From assembly GCA_008638375.1 (NCBI GenBank), contig CM018041.1, forward strand, positions 15,718,716 through 15,782,715: a DNA stretch of 64,000 nt, in the 5' to 3' direction. This DNA comes from Nyssa sinensis. Lineage: Eukaryota > Streptophyta > Magnoliopsida > Cornales > Nyssaceae. Below, in pieces: positions 10,430 to 22,006 of this stretch (its first letter is position 1; every line of letters starts with the position of its first letter). Under the pieces are notes generated by a model. It did no database searches. It saw only the letters and a list, made by a program, of their open reading frames with translations, and had not been told where the DNA came from. A program made the position numbers and the translations under genes.

Positions 10430-13102
10430 TAGAGTAGAGCAGCTTTGCATTTAATATAGAGTGATAGAGGTCAGAGAGAGAGAGACGTGTGAGATTGAGT
10501 TGTGATGCATAAGGTGGTCTCGGGTGAGAAGAAAAGAAAAGAGAAGGAAGGAAAGACTGAGAGCAAGGGAGAGAGAGTTCTGAAGAAGCAGAGGTGACCA
10601 AGAGGAACAGAAGGAAAGAGGAAGCAAACCAAGAGGAGAAAAAAACCGAAATCTTTGGTAAGTGGGCTATTTCTGTTTTATTTTTTTTATGGCATGATAA
10701 TTTATTCGATGTATGGGATCTTAAAGAGTGTATTGTGAGGATTATTTTGCAAAAGGAATGAAGGGAAATGGTTGAGAAACTAGGGAGAAAACCTAGGTTG
10801 CAGGTCACGGTCATGGGAGATGGGTGTTATCATTTTATGTGAAAAACTTGGTTTAAATGATGTAGAATGGAACCTAGGAGATGCAGAAATCATTTAGAAT
10901 GAAAATAGGGATTGAACCATGGGCTAACAGTCACAAAAATGGAGGGGAAGGGTTCGGCCGGAGAGTTGACTGAGGGTTTGACCCTCTATTTCGTGGAGAT
11001 GGGTAAGTTTTGGGGAGAAATGGAGGTTGGATATGGAGTCTATGCGAAAAACCCTAGAAAAACACATTTTGAAAAGTTGAAAATGTCGCCGGAGATGGGT
11101 CGCCGGCGCCGGAGAAGGCGCCAGAACCCTACTACTGCTTCGCCGGAAAGTCGGGGACGAAGGGGAGCTGATCCGGGCTTGGGTCGGGTCGGTTCGGGTC
11201 GGGTTGGGCTTGGGCCGGTCCGCCCCTGCCACGTGTCGCCATGTGTTTTAAATTAAAAGATTAAAAGGGTCTGTTTGGTTACAGACTTAAGAAATCAAAA
11301 ATTTAAATTGAAATAGGAACAGGGATATCCTATCCCTGTTCTGGATAAGTCCCTGTTTGGGTAACCGAATTGGGAATAGTGAATTTTGATTAATTGCAAT
11401 TTTGACCTTGAACCTTTTGAAAATTGAACCTTAACCCAGAACCTTAAGAAATCTGATTTTGAACCCCAGAACTTTGATTAATTATGTTTGACCCCCCATG
11501 AATAAAATATTAATAAACTATTAATTAAATTAATTAATTAATTAATTAATTTAATTAATTTAATATTCTAAAATAATCCGGAGTCCAAATGGGACAAGTC
11601 ATTAGTGTATTTTGACTATCTCGGCCATTCTGAGGCCAATGGCGAGGTCCGTTTTACGAGATGGGGTCCCGAAAAATAAAAGACCCGTAGTGACATGTAA
11701 AATTACCAAAATGCCCCTGAATTGAAATACAGTCAAATGAACTCCGAATTTAGTGAACAAATAGTGAAACTTAATTATCTCGAGCATTCCGGACTCAACA
11801 GTGGAGTCCGAATTGTGAAAAGAAGTCACGAAATGTGAGGACACGTGTAAAGTGCAAAATGACTGTTTTGCCCTTTTTAACCCAGGTGTCCGAATTGAAT
11901 TCTACGAAAGCCTAAACTTAGTTTCTTCGACGTCCCGGACTCAATGGTGGAGTCTAAATTAGCAAAATAGAAACTTGTGAATTAAAGACATAAAATTTGA
12001 TGAATAGCATAATTCAAGTGACAATTAAACTGAGTTTCATGTTATGAATTTTAGGGACACGGAAAGGCAAAGAGAAGGTGACCTAGCCTTCGGTGTTCTT
12101 TCGGTGGTTTCACTTTACTACGAGTACACTTTTCCAGTTTGAGATCGATTACCAGGTACGATATATTGTGCTAAGTAAGAAATAGAATTGAGATTAGGAA
12201 TGCTTGCTTTACCGCATTGATTGTTCACATGTTTACTTGAGTATTCACATGCTTATGTGCTACGTGCTATCTTGTTAAGTTGTATGATGATTGTGGGCAT
12301 ATTGCATGTGTTAGTGTAGTGTGTGAATTATATGCTTTAAAGAACTGTTGATATTATGAATTGTGTACTTGAAGGCATGCTTTATGTATGAATGAGATGC
12401 ATCATTGGGATTACATTACGACATGATGAAATCAGAACATATTGGCATAGTGTGATTCCTTGAACATGGCGTGGGTAAGCACTTGGTGCTTTGCATTATG
12501 AGGGTGCAGATCCTGTGGTGAAAAACCCAAAATCGGCCAATAGGTACTTGCTAGCCTGACGGATTCCGGACCGTGAAGCGAGACATACAAGGTACTCATG
12601 CCGACGGGGAAGGACCGTATCATGAGACATGGGTGGGCATAGAGTTGCATGGGTGTGTCACGCATACTACTTATATACTATACATTGTTCATATCCTGTC
12701 ATCATGACATCGAATGCCATATAGAAATAACTGTACACTTGCACATGCCACGACCTTGGTTTTGTTTCTTGTATTAGCATTATATTGTACCAGCATGTTG
12801 AGCTGACCCCTTTAGTGGGGCAACATTTCAGATGATGTCCCAGCAGTACGAGACGTGGAGATGATCTGACTAGGGGCTGTGTTAGGCCCAAGGGGCGTTT
12901 GTTTTCGATATTGTATAAGGGCATAAGCCCAAGACCTTATTTCATTTTACATGTTGTAAGCAAGTGGACCAGACCTATGTATGTATCAGAACAGTGTACA
13001 GAATGTATGAGAATGTTATTATTATCTTTTATTTATTTATTCTTTTATTTTCCTTTGTCTCGTTACTCGCGCCTCGGGTTCGCTGGAATTCGGGGCGTGA
13101 CA
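10091..13102 (-). mobile_element. L2: ~3.0 kb solo-LTR-like insertion
   Basis: On the minus strand it starts TGTCACGCCCCGAATTCC and ends CATGTCATAACA, with perfect flanking duplications CGGAC. It has the same family architecture as L1 in opposite orientation, and no element-type coding sequence. A 261-codon minus-strand ORF at 10029-10814 is low-complexity (encoded by ATT and TA repeats) and is not credible. It contains three inverted motifs (11626-11660, 11791-11809, 11937-11955), a CCGGCG-rich block (11090-11230), (ATT)n at 10141-10180 and (TA)n at 10397-10426. It shares a block with L4 (12460-12650 against 23520-23700). Confidence 0.85.
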
Positions 13103-13274
13103 CGGACTGCCCTATGGAATTTTCTCCTTACTCAAATTTTTTTTGAACCAGGAGTTGATCGAAACGAGCATTCATGGCTACAAACCAATCTTGAATCTCC
13201 TGCCGTCCTTTCTCTTGGGCTAATGAGAGCTGGCCTACCTCAGCTTCCAGACGACTGATGCGTTCATCTGACAT
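13103..13274 (-). pseudogene. Gag N-terminus, element B
   Basis: The minus-strand frame opens at ATG 13274, directly after the PBS, with MSDERISRLEAEVGQLSLAQ and then EWF-type helical sequence (DWFVAMNARFDQLLVQKK). This is the coiled N-terminal segment of chromovirus gag. I chose this start because the longer frame upstream reads through the PBS and LTR. It is cut by L2 and continues at 10090. Confidence 0.8.
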
Positions 13275-13279
13275 GGCTA

Positions 13280-13291
13280 GCTCTAATACCA
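13280..13291 (-). promoter_or_regulatory. Primer binding site of element B (tRNA-iMet type)
   Basis: On the minus strand, TGGTATTAGAGC follows the 5' LTR after three bases. It differs by one base from the plant initiator-Met PBS TGGTATCAGAGC. This fixes the transcription direction and identifies the right-hand LTR as the 5' LTR. Confidence 0.9.
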
Positions 13292-13294
13292 AAT

Positions 13295-13748
13295 TGTTAT
13301 GGCTCTGGAAGTAAGAATGGGTTATTGGCCTGGGACCACAAGAAGATGAGGTTGATTTGTTCTTGGATTTCCCTATCTTTGCTGAATGAATAACTGCAAA
13401 GAAGAGATATTGTGTTAGTTGGCTACTTCGAGGGAGCCGAAACCTCCTGGTCACACTAGTGATCGGTTGAAGGTAAAATTTCAGATGATTTTATTCACAT
13501 CCAACTCCACTTATAAATAAGGCATTACCCTAACTACTTCCTACAACCTAGGGATTACATCCCACAACTCACTCAACAGCTCAAGAACTAATTGAACAAT
13601 TCAACTACTAACAATCATAAAAGAATCCTAACAACATAACAACTTATTATTGGGAATTGACCACTTCCACTCTTGACACGCTGCCCCTGTTCTCAATAGG
13701 TGGCCTGCTGCCCACATTCCTAACAGGTGGCCTCCTAGGCATGTAACA
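13295..13748 (-). repeat. 5' LTR of element B
   Basis: This 454-bp LTR is paired with 2151-2604 and has the same termini. TTTTG (13749-13753) flanks it and repeats 2146-2150. It acts as the promoter-bearing LTR for the minus-strand transcript. Confidence 0.95.
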
Positions 13749-14110
13749 TTTTGTTGTTTAAAAAATTATGCATTCTACTAGAGTCGACCAAAATTATGAT
13801 TTTATGACTTCATACCTTGCCTTGCACCTTCATCATTTGCGGGGCTTTTGCATCTTCATCATTGGCGGGACTTTTGCACCATAGATGGCATGAATGGACA
13901 CTTGAGGAATTTTATCAACACTATTTTCACCATATTCATCTGTCTCATCTGTTGCAACATCCCCCTCTTCCATCTTTGGCTAATCACATTCAATAAGAAA
14001 TATCTTCTTACATCTATGTCCAGGGCCAAATTTCTCATTGCAATTGAAGCACAAACACTTGTTTATTCTATCCTTCAATTCGAACGAGATTAACTTCTTG
14101 ATAGGGAGTG
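13749..14110 (-). pseudogene. Protease N-terminus and zinc knuckle, element A
   Basis: On the minus strand, a CCHC knuckle (CFNCNEKFGPGH then CKK) at about 14020-14060 is followed by an acidic linker. The protease active site then reads LVDSSRMHNFLNNK at about 13760-13790; the family usually has DSGSTHNFL, so the catalytic Asp-Ser-Gly has become Asp-Ser-Ser. The gene continues at 2150 beyond element B. In-frame stops are present. Confidence 0.75.
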
Positions 14111-14900
14111 CGTTATTATTTGGTACAATGGGTCTAGTAGGTACCCTCCTCATCTCCACTATTTTCTACATACTTTGCAGACTGATTGCGTGATCCATAA
14201 AATCTTGCCAACCCAATTATAGTTGAAAGAGTAGTTGGTTTGCAAACTTGCACACCTGTCTTGATATTCTTTTTCAAGTTTCTTACAAAACAACCAACTT
14301 GCTAAGCTAGAGTCAATCTCCCTGATTTAATCAACAAATTTTCAAACTGCTTTTAGTAATCTCTTCCAATACTAATTTTCTACAACTTTGTTAAATCGCC
14401 AAAAAAACCTTAAAATTGAGTTGGACCATACATGATATGTAAGGCATGCTTGAAAACCTCCTATGTGATGATGAAAGTCTCTTCCTTCATCAATTGGAAC
14501 AACAATTGGGCATCTTCTTCCAAATTGAATGAGGCTAATAGAACTTTTCCTCTTATAGAGTGAGGTGAAACTGAAAAATTGATCAACTTGACAAATCCAA
14601 CTAGTGGGATCTTCTATTCCGTTAAAACAGGGAAAAACCAACCTTACCATTTTAGGAAAGTAAGAACTGGCAAAGTTGTCCAGGGCATTCCCTCTATTTC
14701 TGTTTGCTTGACCACCACCATTCCGGGTTATGTTATTAGAACTTTCACCTTGCACATGAACCCAATTATTGGAGAGTTGATCAAAGTGTGTGTTCATTTT
14801 TGAGAACATTTATTGCATCTCCTTAAGCATTCTTTCTTGACTAGAAGTTAGAGAATTTTACTTCAGTTTCCAAATGCCCCAACCTTTGATCCTTCATGCC
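14111..14900 (-). pseudogene. Gag capsid region, element A
   Basis: The minus strand shows gag-like blocks: FPKMVRLVFPCFNGIEDPTS, then WICQVDQFF, and later frames resembling QLWQQLMKEE and LQ-FGPTQF. The best open piece is 14372-14809. Frame changes break it repeatedly. It lies directly after the PBS and 5' LTR of element A, the expected gag position. Confidence 0.7.
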
Positions 14901-14914
14901 TAATGCTGATACCA
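14901..14914 (-). promoter_or_regulatory. Primer binding site of element A (iMet type)
   Basis: On the minus strand, TGGTATCAGCATTA stands three bases inside the 5' LTR. The first ten bases match the initiator-Met PBS and the rest is diverged. Confidence 0.75.
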
Positions 14915-14917
14915 ATT

Positions 14918-15377
14918 TGTTACGTGCTAATGTAACAGAACATGTTTGAGGATGATTGGCTTATGGTGGGAAAATCATTGGAACTGTTGTCTTCCTATGT
15001 CCACCTATTTTGGATAGGTATATTGGGAAACAACTATTGGAATTGTTGTCGGATTGCTTCGAGGGAACCCAACACCTCCAATTTGTTTGCTTGGCTAACA
15101 GATTGAATAACAAGAGTTTGATGACTTTATTCCATGCAACTATCCAATTTATATAAGCATTCAAAAATTCTCCTACAAAGAATCAAAGATTACAACAACC
15201 ACTTTGGCCATAACTTCCTACAAAATAGTAACAAATAAATATCAAACTCGTATAAAAACTCAACTACTACAACTCTTTCTATAACAACATTGACTTGTTT
15301 AAATTATTAAAAACTCCACTAGACAAGCCATCCCATGGACTTCTTGTCCTGGTAGCATTCATCATGCATGTAAAACA
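14918..15377 (-). repeat. 5' LTR of element A
   Basis: This ~460-bp LTR has TGTTAC...TAAAACA ends in plus orientation and sits next to the iMet PBS. Its 3' partner lies beyond the left window edge. It is distantly similar to the LTR of element B in its ends (GCATGTAA-ACA) and length, which suggests related families. Confidence 0.75.
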
Positions 15378-15435
15378 AATATATGTAAACAAGAAATTTT
15401 CACTACGATCTTGGGGATCTAGGAATTATTATAGT

Positions 15436-18105
15436 CAGAATTAGAACCCATCATTGACAACATCGCTAAACTTCATAAAGCCTCATTTCTTTTATTGCAA
15501 CACCTCCTAATATTTTAAATAGGACATTCTTGAGATTATCAATGTTAGTGGAAACATCGATAAAGATATAGCCAACCAAGTTTGGGATGTTTCACTAACC
15601 AAGTTTATATATATAGATATACACACACACATGTGATTATGCACTAAACCCTAAGAATCGGTTGGTTCTTAACCATTTTGAACCGATTCACTCACTTATG
15701 AACTGGACCAGACAGTTTAGTTGTATAACCTTCTAAAATTCTATTTTGACCTCAAATATTTCTATTAATTTCTAATTGGCCTAAGAAATTAATTAAAAAT
15801 TAATTTTAAATTAATTTTAAATTCATTTAATTATAAGAAAAATTACCAAAATACCATTGAGTCAAAAATAGGCCAATTGAAATAAAAGAAAAGTTTAACC
15901 CAATATTTTTGGGCATTCTAAGCTCAACGGTAAAGTCCGATTTACAAAATTAGATATCGAAAAATATGAACGGGCAAACTGAAATAATTTTAAATATGTC
16001 CTAGTGATCAATTAAGCTATCAATTAGACTCTAATAACTATAAAAATACATACCTTAGCATTTTGGGACATTCCGGACCCAATGGTGAAATGTCGTAATT
16101 ACCATTTTATCGTCAGTAGTCCATAAGTCAGTTAAATGTTAGAGATGACATATTCTGACTTTCTTTGATGTTTCAAACTCAACGGTAGAGTCTATTTTAC
16201 AAACAAAGTACAAAAAATGTGACACGTGAAAGTGTAAAATTATAAAAATGCCCCTAGGCTTAATATAAGCCACAAATAAGCTAATTAAGATCCATAAAAG
16301 CCTAAATTAATTATATTCGATATTTCAGACCTGATGATGACGTCCTTTTGAGAAAAATAAGACCTAGTAACAAACTAAAAAAATGACGAATACATCCTTA
16401 AAACTTAATGAAGTTACCAAAAGTGTATAAATGAAATTAAAAGGTCCACGTAAATATTATAAAGGCCGACTAGACTCACAAATGAAGTCCGAATACGTAA
16501 ATTGTGTACGGAGCATAATGGGACATTAACAATGTAAATTACCATTATGCCTTTGAAGGGCCAAATAAGTTATAAAGCATCAGGAAAACCTTAAATTGAA
16601 AATTTGAGGATCTCTTAATGAATTAGACTAAGTTCAAAAGAACTTAAAACTCTAAATAAAGATGTTTGTAATTAGAATGAATACTAATTCAATATACGAT
16701 GTATTTTTGATTCATGATTATTGGATCATCCAAATGATGAAAAAATGGAACAAGGCTATGAGATAACTACTATGGTACCAGTCTGAAAATGCAATGCTAA
16801 GAACCCAATGTAAGTAAACCCGAACTCTAATATGTGGATTTCTACTCCGTCAATGTGGCCTACTTGTATAACTGCCAATCTTTGTTTCTTGAAATTGTAT
16901 ATCTGTAATTACTTCAAGTCCACAATCCATTGATTATTGTATTTTCATTATGTGAAAATTTATGATTTGTCGATATCCTATTTTTTGTGAACATCTATGA
17001 GTCCTTTGACTCCTTGACTATACACTATCTTTGTGATAATTTTGATATCTTTTGTTGTGGACATTTGTAACCTATGTATATGTTCATACCTTATGGAATC
17101 CTTTTGTTGATAGCATTATTTGTGAGTACACGGGGTTGTGTCTATCACAATGCTCATCTTGACTCTTTAGATGCTGATGACCTATGGGTCGGTATTTGGG
17201 AATGATACCCAACACATAGTCCTGATGAGGACATGATTATTTGATAAGAGATCTTGGTGCCATTCAGGGAAACCTAGAGATGAGTGGCGAACCTGAATGA
17301 GTGCTGTTTGGGGTAGTCGGGCCCTATTTGTTGATAGCATCTATTAGAATCAATTTGTATATGTTTGATTCCACACCATTTGTTGATTTGATAATGTTAT
17401 CTTTGAATGTGAAATACGTCTTTAAAGCTTATCTTTGTATTTGATTTGAATTTCTTTGATTTGGGCAGTTAAACATTAGATGTTGATAAATTTGTGCTTG
17501 TTAACTTGTTCATTTATCGCTATTGCAATCGTAACCTCTTTGTGAACTATGTTAATTTGGGTTTGATGGCCAATCCCTTTGAACTTGAAATCCTATGATT
17601 ATTCTCTTGTTATACACCCTTGTATAACCCATAGTAGAGTGAAGGATTTACTTACTAAGCTAAATTAGCTCACTCTAGAATTATAACAATTTTTTAGATA
17701 ATCATAATATGGAAGGAAAGGCAACGATGGCAACTAATGGAGTTAGCGATATGCTTGTGGGCAATGTTGATGATGTATAACTCCAAGTCATAATTTGAAT
17801 ATATATCTTGTAAGATTGATTTTAATATTAGATATTGGGATATAGTGACACTAGAAATGATATTAGAATTGAATGGCGATTTATGATGATGGAAATTGTA
17901 CTTGAGGATAATCTTATTTATGATTGTTAAAGTTTGATTTGTTATCAGATGAGTTACATATGTGTATCTTCTGCACTTGATACATAAAAGAAAAACTTTA
18001 TTACTTTTTGGTGTAATTCATTTGATTTTGTATGGCTTGTTTGAGTGATAGTGTCTTTCATCGGCCCCTAATCCGCATATATAGGGTGGGTTCCGGGTCG
18101 TGACA
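15436..18105 (-). mobile_element. L3: solo-LTR-like insertion of the TGTCACGACCCG family
   Basis: The right end is clear: plus-strand GGGTTCCGGGTCGTGACA ends at 18105 and matches the reverse complement of the L1 start. ATAGT follows (18106-18110). A matching ATAGT at 15431-15435 suggests the left end at 15436, but the first bases there are CA rather than TG, so this end is provisional. No coding. The inverted motif recurs at 15913-15940, 16069-16095 and 16169-16200, with degenerate copies near 16320 and 16465. Confidence 0.65.
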
Positions 18106-18350
18106 ATAGTTGTGAAGGATTTCATGCTTAACAGAGATTGTTTTTAACTTGTGTAATATTTCATAACATCTCAAGGTTTAACAATTCTGCAATAGTACAC
18201 TTTGAGTGATTTCAATACTTACTACTAGAACTTGTTTTGCATTTATTCACTAAACTCATGTGGTTTGGTAAAAAATGTGGCTTTCAGTTACACTTTCAAT
18301 AGTAAATGCGTGATAAAAAACCACACTTTCATTCTTAGCCTTTTTTTTTT
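18106..18350 (+). repeat. Non-coding segment with a diverged copy at about 44656-44940
   Basis: Similar words occur in the same order in both places: AGTTRTGAAGGA, CATCTCAWGGYTTAACAAT, TGGCTTTYAGT and AAACCACRCRTTCATT. The similarity may extend left of L3 into 15378-15435. It could be an old dispersed repeat or a local duplication. No ORF. The following stretch to 18874 is AT-rich with nothing I can identify. Confidence 0.4.
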
Positions 18351-18874
18351 TTGGAAATAAATTAGAAAAATAGAGAGATAAAAGAAAGAAAGAAACCATG
18401 GGTTGAAATCATGAATTTCAACATTAAAACATAGAAAGCATGACTCCAAGTTATCTTTTAGCCAAATTAATTGGGTGTTTACGTTTGCTTCCCAAGTGTG
18501 TTTGGTGACAAGCATGTTGAGCAGCTTTTCAAACAAACTCACTTGTGTGTTTGGGAAAATAATTAAAATCAACACAAAAGGAAATTTGAAACTTGGAAGA
18601 AAAGCCAAGTATGTTTCTTAGGGCAGCTTTTGCAAATCCAAATGCAAAAGTAGGATGCAATAGTTGCCTCAAATGAACCCTAAATCACTATAAGAAGCTA
18701 TTTAAGAATTCTTCAAAATAGGTCATGTTAGAGCAACCCATATTATCTAACTTTTGGGACTCAACCACCTTTGGTTAACATTGTTTAGGTTTTGAGTATC
18801 TTTTAGGAAAAAATGCAAACATATATATGTCCTAAAAAGTACTTATCAAACATTAAAAGATTTAGAATTAGTTT

Positions 18875-19082
18875 TTTTTTTTTGGAAACACAGGGTATCC
18901 TCGGACTAGCTTGTGTCCATCTCGAGATTATTTTTTGTGGTATCCCACCAGCGAGTGGCCTCTATTATGAGATATCATGAGGTGACCCCAAGAGTTATTA
19001 ACGAAAGGAATTGAACCCGAGAACTTGAGGTGGGTAAGCTCCTAAACTAACAGTCCAACACCATCTCAACTAACCCATTGAA
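18875..19082 (-). mobile_element. tRNA-derived SINE (minus strand)
   Basis: On the minus strand, an A box (TAGTTGAGATGGTG, about 19060-19075) and a B box (GGTTCAATTCC, about 19007-19017) form a Pol III internal promoter. A ~130-bp body then ends in a poly(A) run (plus-strand T-run at 18872-18883). The 15-bp direct repeat ATTTAGAATTAGTTT flanks it (18860-18874 and 19083-19097). This is the signature of a LINE-mobilised SINE about 205 bp long. Confidence 0.85.
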
Positions 19083-19097
19083 ATTTAGAATTAGTTT

Positions 19098-19860
19098 ATT
19101 TGTACTATACTAAACAACTGTAGTCATTTTCCCCCCCAAAAACAAAACTAACAAAAAACTCAAAACTAATTAATTTGTAAAAATGTTAATAACTACGTCT
19201 ATTTTTATGTAAAATTAATATAGAAATTATGCTATCTAAAAACCCAATTATTAAGGAAGTTGACATGGTCAACTTCTGGATGTGAGGTTCCTGCCTAATT
19301 ATATGTGACACTTTGGTCTCAGTGTACAAAACCAAAACTTGAAAGAATAGTAAAATTTCCCTTTTAAATATCAAACCTATGTTTTTGCAATAGTAATGGT
19401 AATTTATAAGATTATATTCACATTAGGGTGGAATAAAAATGCATCCATTTCACTATAATCATAAATGTACAACAAAATGTTAAATCCTAGTTTAACTTTT
19501 TACAAAAAGGTAGAACTGGGTTAAACTAAATTTGTATAGTGGTTGTAAAGGAAACATCAAAAGAGTTTACTCTTGGGTCAACCAAGTAGCAAAACCTTAA
19601 ACATAAAAGATTTGATTGTCAAGAGGTTCTCAGCTTGAGTGGTACTTGAGGTTGCATATTCTAAATTTATTCTAATATCACGAGGAGTTTTACTTCCATA
19701 CCATCTTATCCACCTTCTTTTTCTTCGGCATCCTTCCTCATTGGCGGCGAGTGGAGTGCCACAATCCCATTCATCATTTTTAATCTACCTAAGCCAAAGC
19801 TCGTAGCACTAGCAGAATGGAGGGTTCATGCTCGGCTGTGGTCTGCCATGTTGATGTATA
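19098..19860. other. Non-coding, AT-rich
   Basis: No credible gene. A short tRNA-like stretch near 19625-19700 (GCTTGAGTGGTACTTGAGG) might be the relic of another SINE, but the B box is not convincing. Confidence 0.5.
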
Positions 19861-19874
19861 ACTTTGTTAAAGAT

Positions 19875-20100
19875 AAACTCCAAGGGGGTGGTTGAATGGG
19901 AGGTAAACAGTAATAAAAGGGCTTGCTTCCCTGAGATTGTCATGTCAAAAATCAACGGTACCACTTTCTCTTAGAGCCAATCCACAAGGGACACTTCCCC
20001 GATTTTAATCAGACCCCTCCTCCCCCCGCCAATGAACAATGGAATTAGTCCCTTGAATTAGTCGGCCCAAAGAATCGGATATCGAATTATAAAAAAAAAA
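19875..20100 (+). mobile_element. tRNA-derived SINE (plus strand)
   Basis: The head holds an A box (TGGTTGAATGGG, 19889-19900) and a degenerate B box (TGTCAAAAATC, 19943-19953). A body follows with GGAATTAGTC and GAATTAGTCGGCCC repeats typical of plant SINE 3' parts. It ends GGATATCGAATTAT and A10. Flanks ACTTTGTTAAAGAT (19861-19874) and CCTTTGTTGAAAAT (20101-20114) look like a diverged target duplication. The family differs from the SINE at 18875. Confidence 0.7.
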
Positions 20101-20114
20101 CCTTTGTTGAAAAT

Positions 20115-20865
20115 GAGATCATCTAATATCATATGTTTGTGTAAAGTTTTTTTAGAATTCCTTGTGGTGGAAATAAATTCTTGCAGTGTAAAATGAAAAT
20201 GGGAGTTTTCTTTAAGCTTATGCATTTGAGTCATACAACAAATTATAAGTATTCATTTAATTGTGATCAATGTGTCATTCACAATAAATTTGACTTGCCA
20301 TTTTTTAGAAATTTGAAACTTGGACTAGTGCAAAGTGTTTCCACTACTACCATAAAAAAATATAAAGTGCCTATCCATATAAACGTTTTTTTTTTTTTTT
20401 GCCAGATGATAAATGAATAATAATGAAATAAAGAAATGAATTTTGTCATTAACTAATTTGAACAATAGAACCGTGTGTGAAACCCCTCTAAATGCCAATT
20501 GTCCATAACACAACAAAGTCATGGGCCAGTTTTAAGACATGAATTATTCTATAGTTTCTAAATCAATGGTCTTAATGGTGTATGTCCCAAACACCCTTTA
20601 GTGCATTTTTTTTTATTTTTTTTGGTTGTCACAAAATTCCATGTATGTATTAAGAGTTGGTAACATTTTATTTATTTGAAAAATAAAAGAAAAGTATAAG
20701 GTATTACGTGTACTAAAAAAAATTACTTTGACAAAGAAAAAAATGATAAAAAAATATAAGCAAAAAATTTGCTTTTATACTTTATATATTCCAGTCAAAC
20801 GTCATCACCACCACCATCAAACTTTGCCACGACCATCATTATTGTCGTCACTGCACCACACTATC
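20115..20865. other. Non-coding, AT-rich spacer
   Basis: No gene seen. There are homopolymer T and A runs and a CACCACCACCATC stretch just before the copia insertion site. A possible spliced gene cannot be excluded, but nothing supports one. Confidence 0.45.
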
Positions 20866-20870
20866 GCCAC

Positions 20871-21464
20871 TGTTGAATTTTATATTGAAAATAGATTGGA
20901 ATATTTTTGTTTGATTGGATCAAGTGAGATGAAATAAATCATAACTCTTGGTGGTTATTTTTTTTCCAGGAAATAACTAATTTTTGAGAGTACATAAATT
21001 AAAATTGACTTGAACGGTCATGTACATATGAAAGGATGCCAATTCAGAATTGAATAGTCATGTATTTGAATTGAATAGTTGTGTCTATATATATATATAT
21101 AAAGATACCTATTTAAATTAAACAGACACATTGTTTGAAAAATGTGTCTTTTCATGAAGAGTTGCGACTCTTAGAAATTCATCTATATAAACAAGAGTTG
21201 TGATCCAGATTTCAATACTTTTACTCTTGAATATTTTCTCCTTTGTTCTACTTATTTCTTCCAAGTTAAATATTTAGTCAAAGTTTTGTAGAAAATCTTC
21301 AGAATTATTGTCTACAGATACTGGTGACTTTGTTGTATCCTGGAGGTATCTTGCCTGAACCCAGCAATAAACTCATTTTGAGTAGGGGCAATTAGCAACT
21401 TAAAGGCAGTGTTCCAAACAAGCCTCAAGGTCACAAATCTTAATTTCATACTACTGCCATAACA
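20871..21464 (+). repeat. 5' LTR of copia C
   Basis: A 594-bp LTR, TGTTGAATTT...CCATAACA. A TATA box, TATATAAA, stands at about 21184-21191. It pairs with 29192-29360 plus 41277-41763. After it, GGTATTAATTAC may be an eroded iMet PBS. Confidence 0.9.
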
Positions 21465-21504
21465 TTTTTAAGGTATTAATTACAAAGGAATCGGGATCTG
21501 ACAT

Positions 21505-22006
21505 AATGGCTTTCAAAGTGATGAACCAAGAATTTGTCAAACTTGATAGATTTGATGGAACAAATTTCACTTGTTAACAGGACAAGATGCTATTGTTACT
21601 TACTGCTCTAAAGATCTCCTACATACTTGATCTGAATTTGGCACCACTTCCAGAACCCAAGCTAGATGATACTGAACAAGTTAAGGGACAACGTAAGAAA
21701 CGTGAACAAATCCTTAACACACTTTCTAAACTTAAGGTCCATGGTTTGTATGATATGTTCATATCAATAAAGTCACCAAGAGAAATATGAAAGGCATTGG
21801 AACTCAAGTACAAAAAAGCAAGGTGCGGATAAATTTCTTATAATAAAAGATTTTGAGTTCTCTATAGTAGAAAATATTTTTGTAATGGACCAAGTCCATG
21901 ATCTATAAGTCTTAGTAAACAAACTCCGTGATCTTAAGGTTGTGATTTCTGAATCATTACAAGTGGGGGCTATAATTGCTAAACTTCTCCCTAGTTGGAC
22001 CGATTA
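21505..22006 (+). pseudogene. Copia C gag, N-terminal part
   Basis: The frame starts at ATG 21505 with MAFKVMNQEFVKLDRFDGTN, the hallmark copia gag opening. ALKISYILDLNLAPLPEP, LYDMFISIKSPREI, and in other frames VMDQVHDL-VLVNKLRDLKV and VGAIIAKLLPSW, follow. TAA replaces the conserved Trp of CWQDKM, and several frameshifts occur. L4 cuts it after PSWTDYV at 22006. Confidence 0.85.

Larger units (their letters stand above)
2151..13748 (-). mobile_element. Complete Ty3/gypsy chromovirus (Reina-like), element B
   Basis: The element has 454-bp LTRs at both ends (TG...CA), a perfect 5-bp target duplication TTTTG, an initiator-Met-type PBS next to the right LTR and a purine tract next to the left LTR. 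It is therefore complete and transcribed right to left. Domain order on the minus strand is gag, CCHC knuckle, protease, RT, RNase H, integrase, chromodomain. Two ~3 kb insertions (L1 and L2) inflate it from about 5.2 kb to 11.6 kb. Small size, short LTRs and the terminal chromodomain fit the Reina clade, although clade assignment needs a tree. By eye the LTRs differ at about 13 of 454 positions, mostly C/T changes. Confidence 0.92.

Noticed and set aside
10029..10814. A 261-codon minus-strand ORF, the longest in its area
   Set aside because: Most of it is translated (TA)n, (ATT)n and (CA)n repeats inside L2, with poly-Asn and Tyr-Ile runs. It also crosses the L2 border into gag. Not a gene.
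18288..18608. A 106-codon minus-strand ORF with hydrophobic stretches
   Set aside because: AT-rich Phe/Leu/Ile composition is expected by chance, there is no motif, and it overlaps a repeat-like segment.
19620..19730. A possible third SINE (GCTTGAGTGGTACTTGAGG with a weak B-box-like segment)
   Set aside because: The B box does not fit, and I found no A-tail or target duplication.
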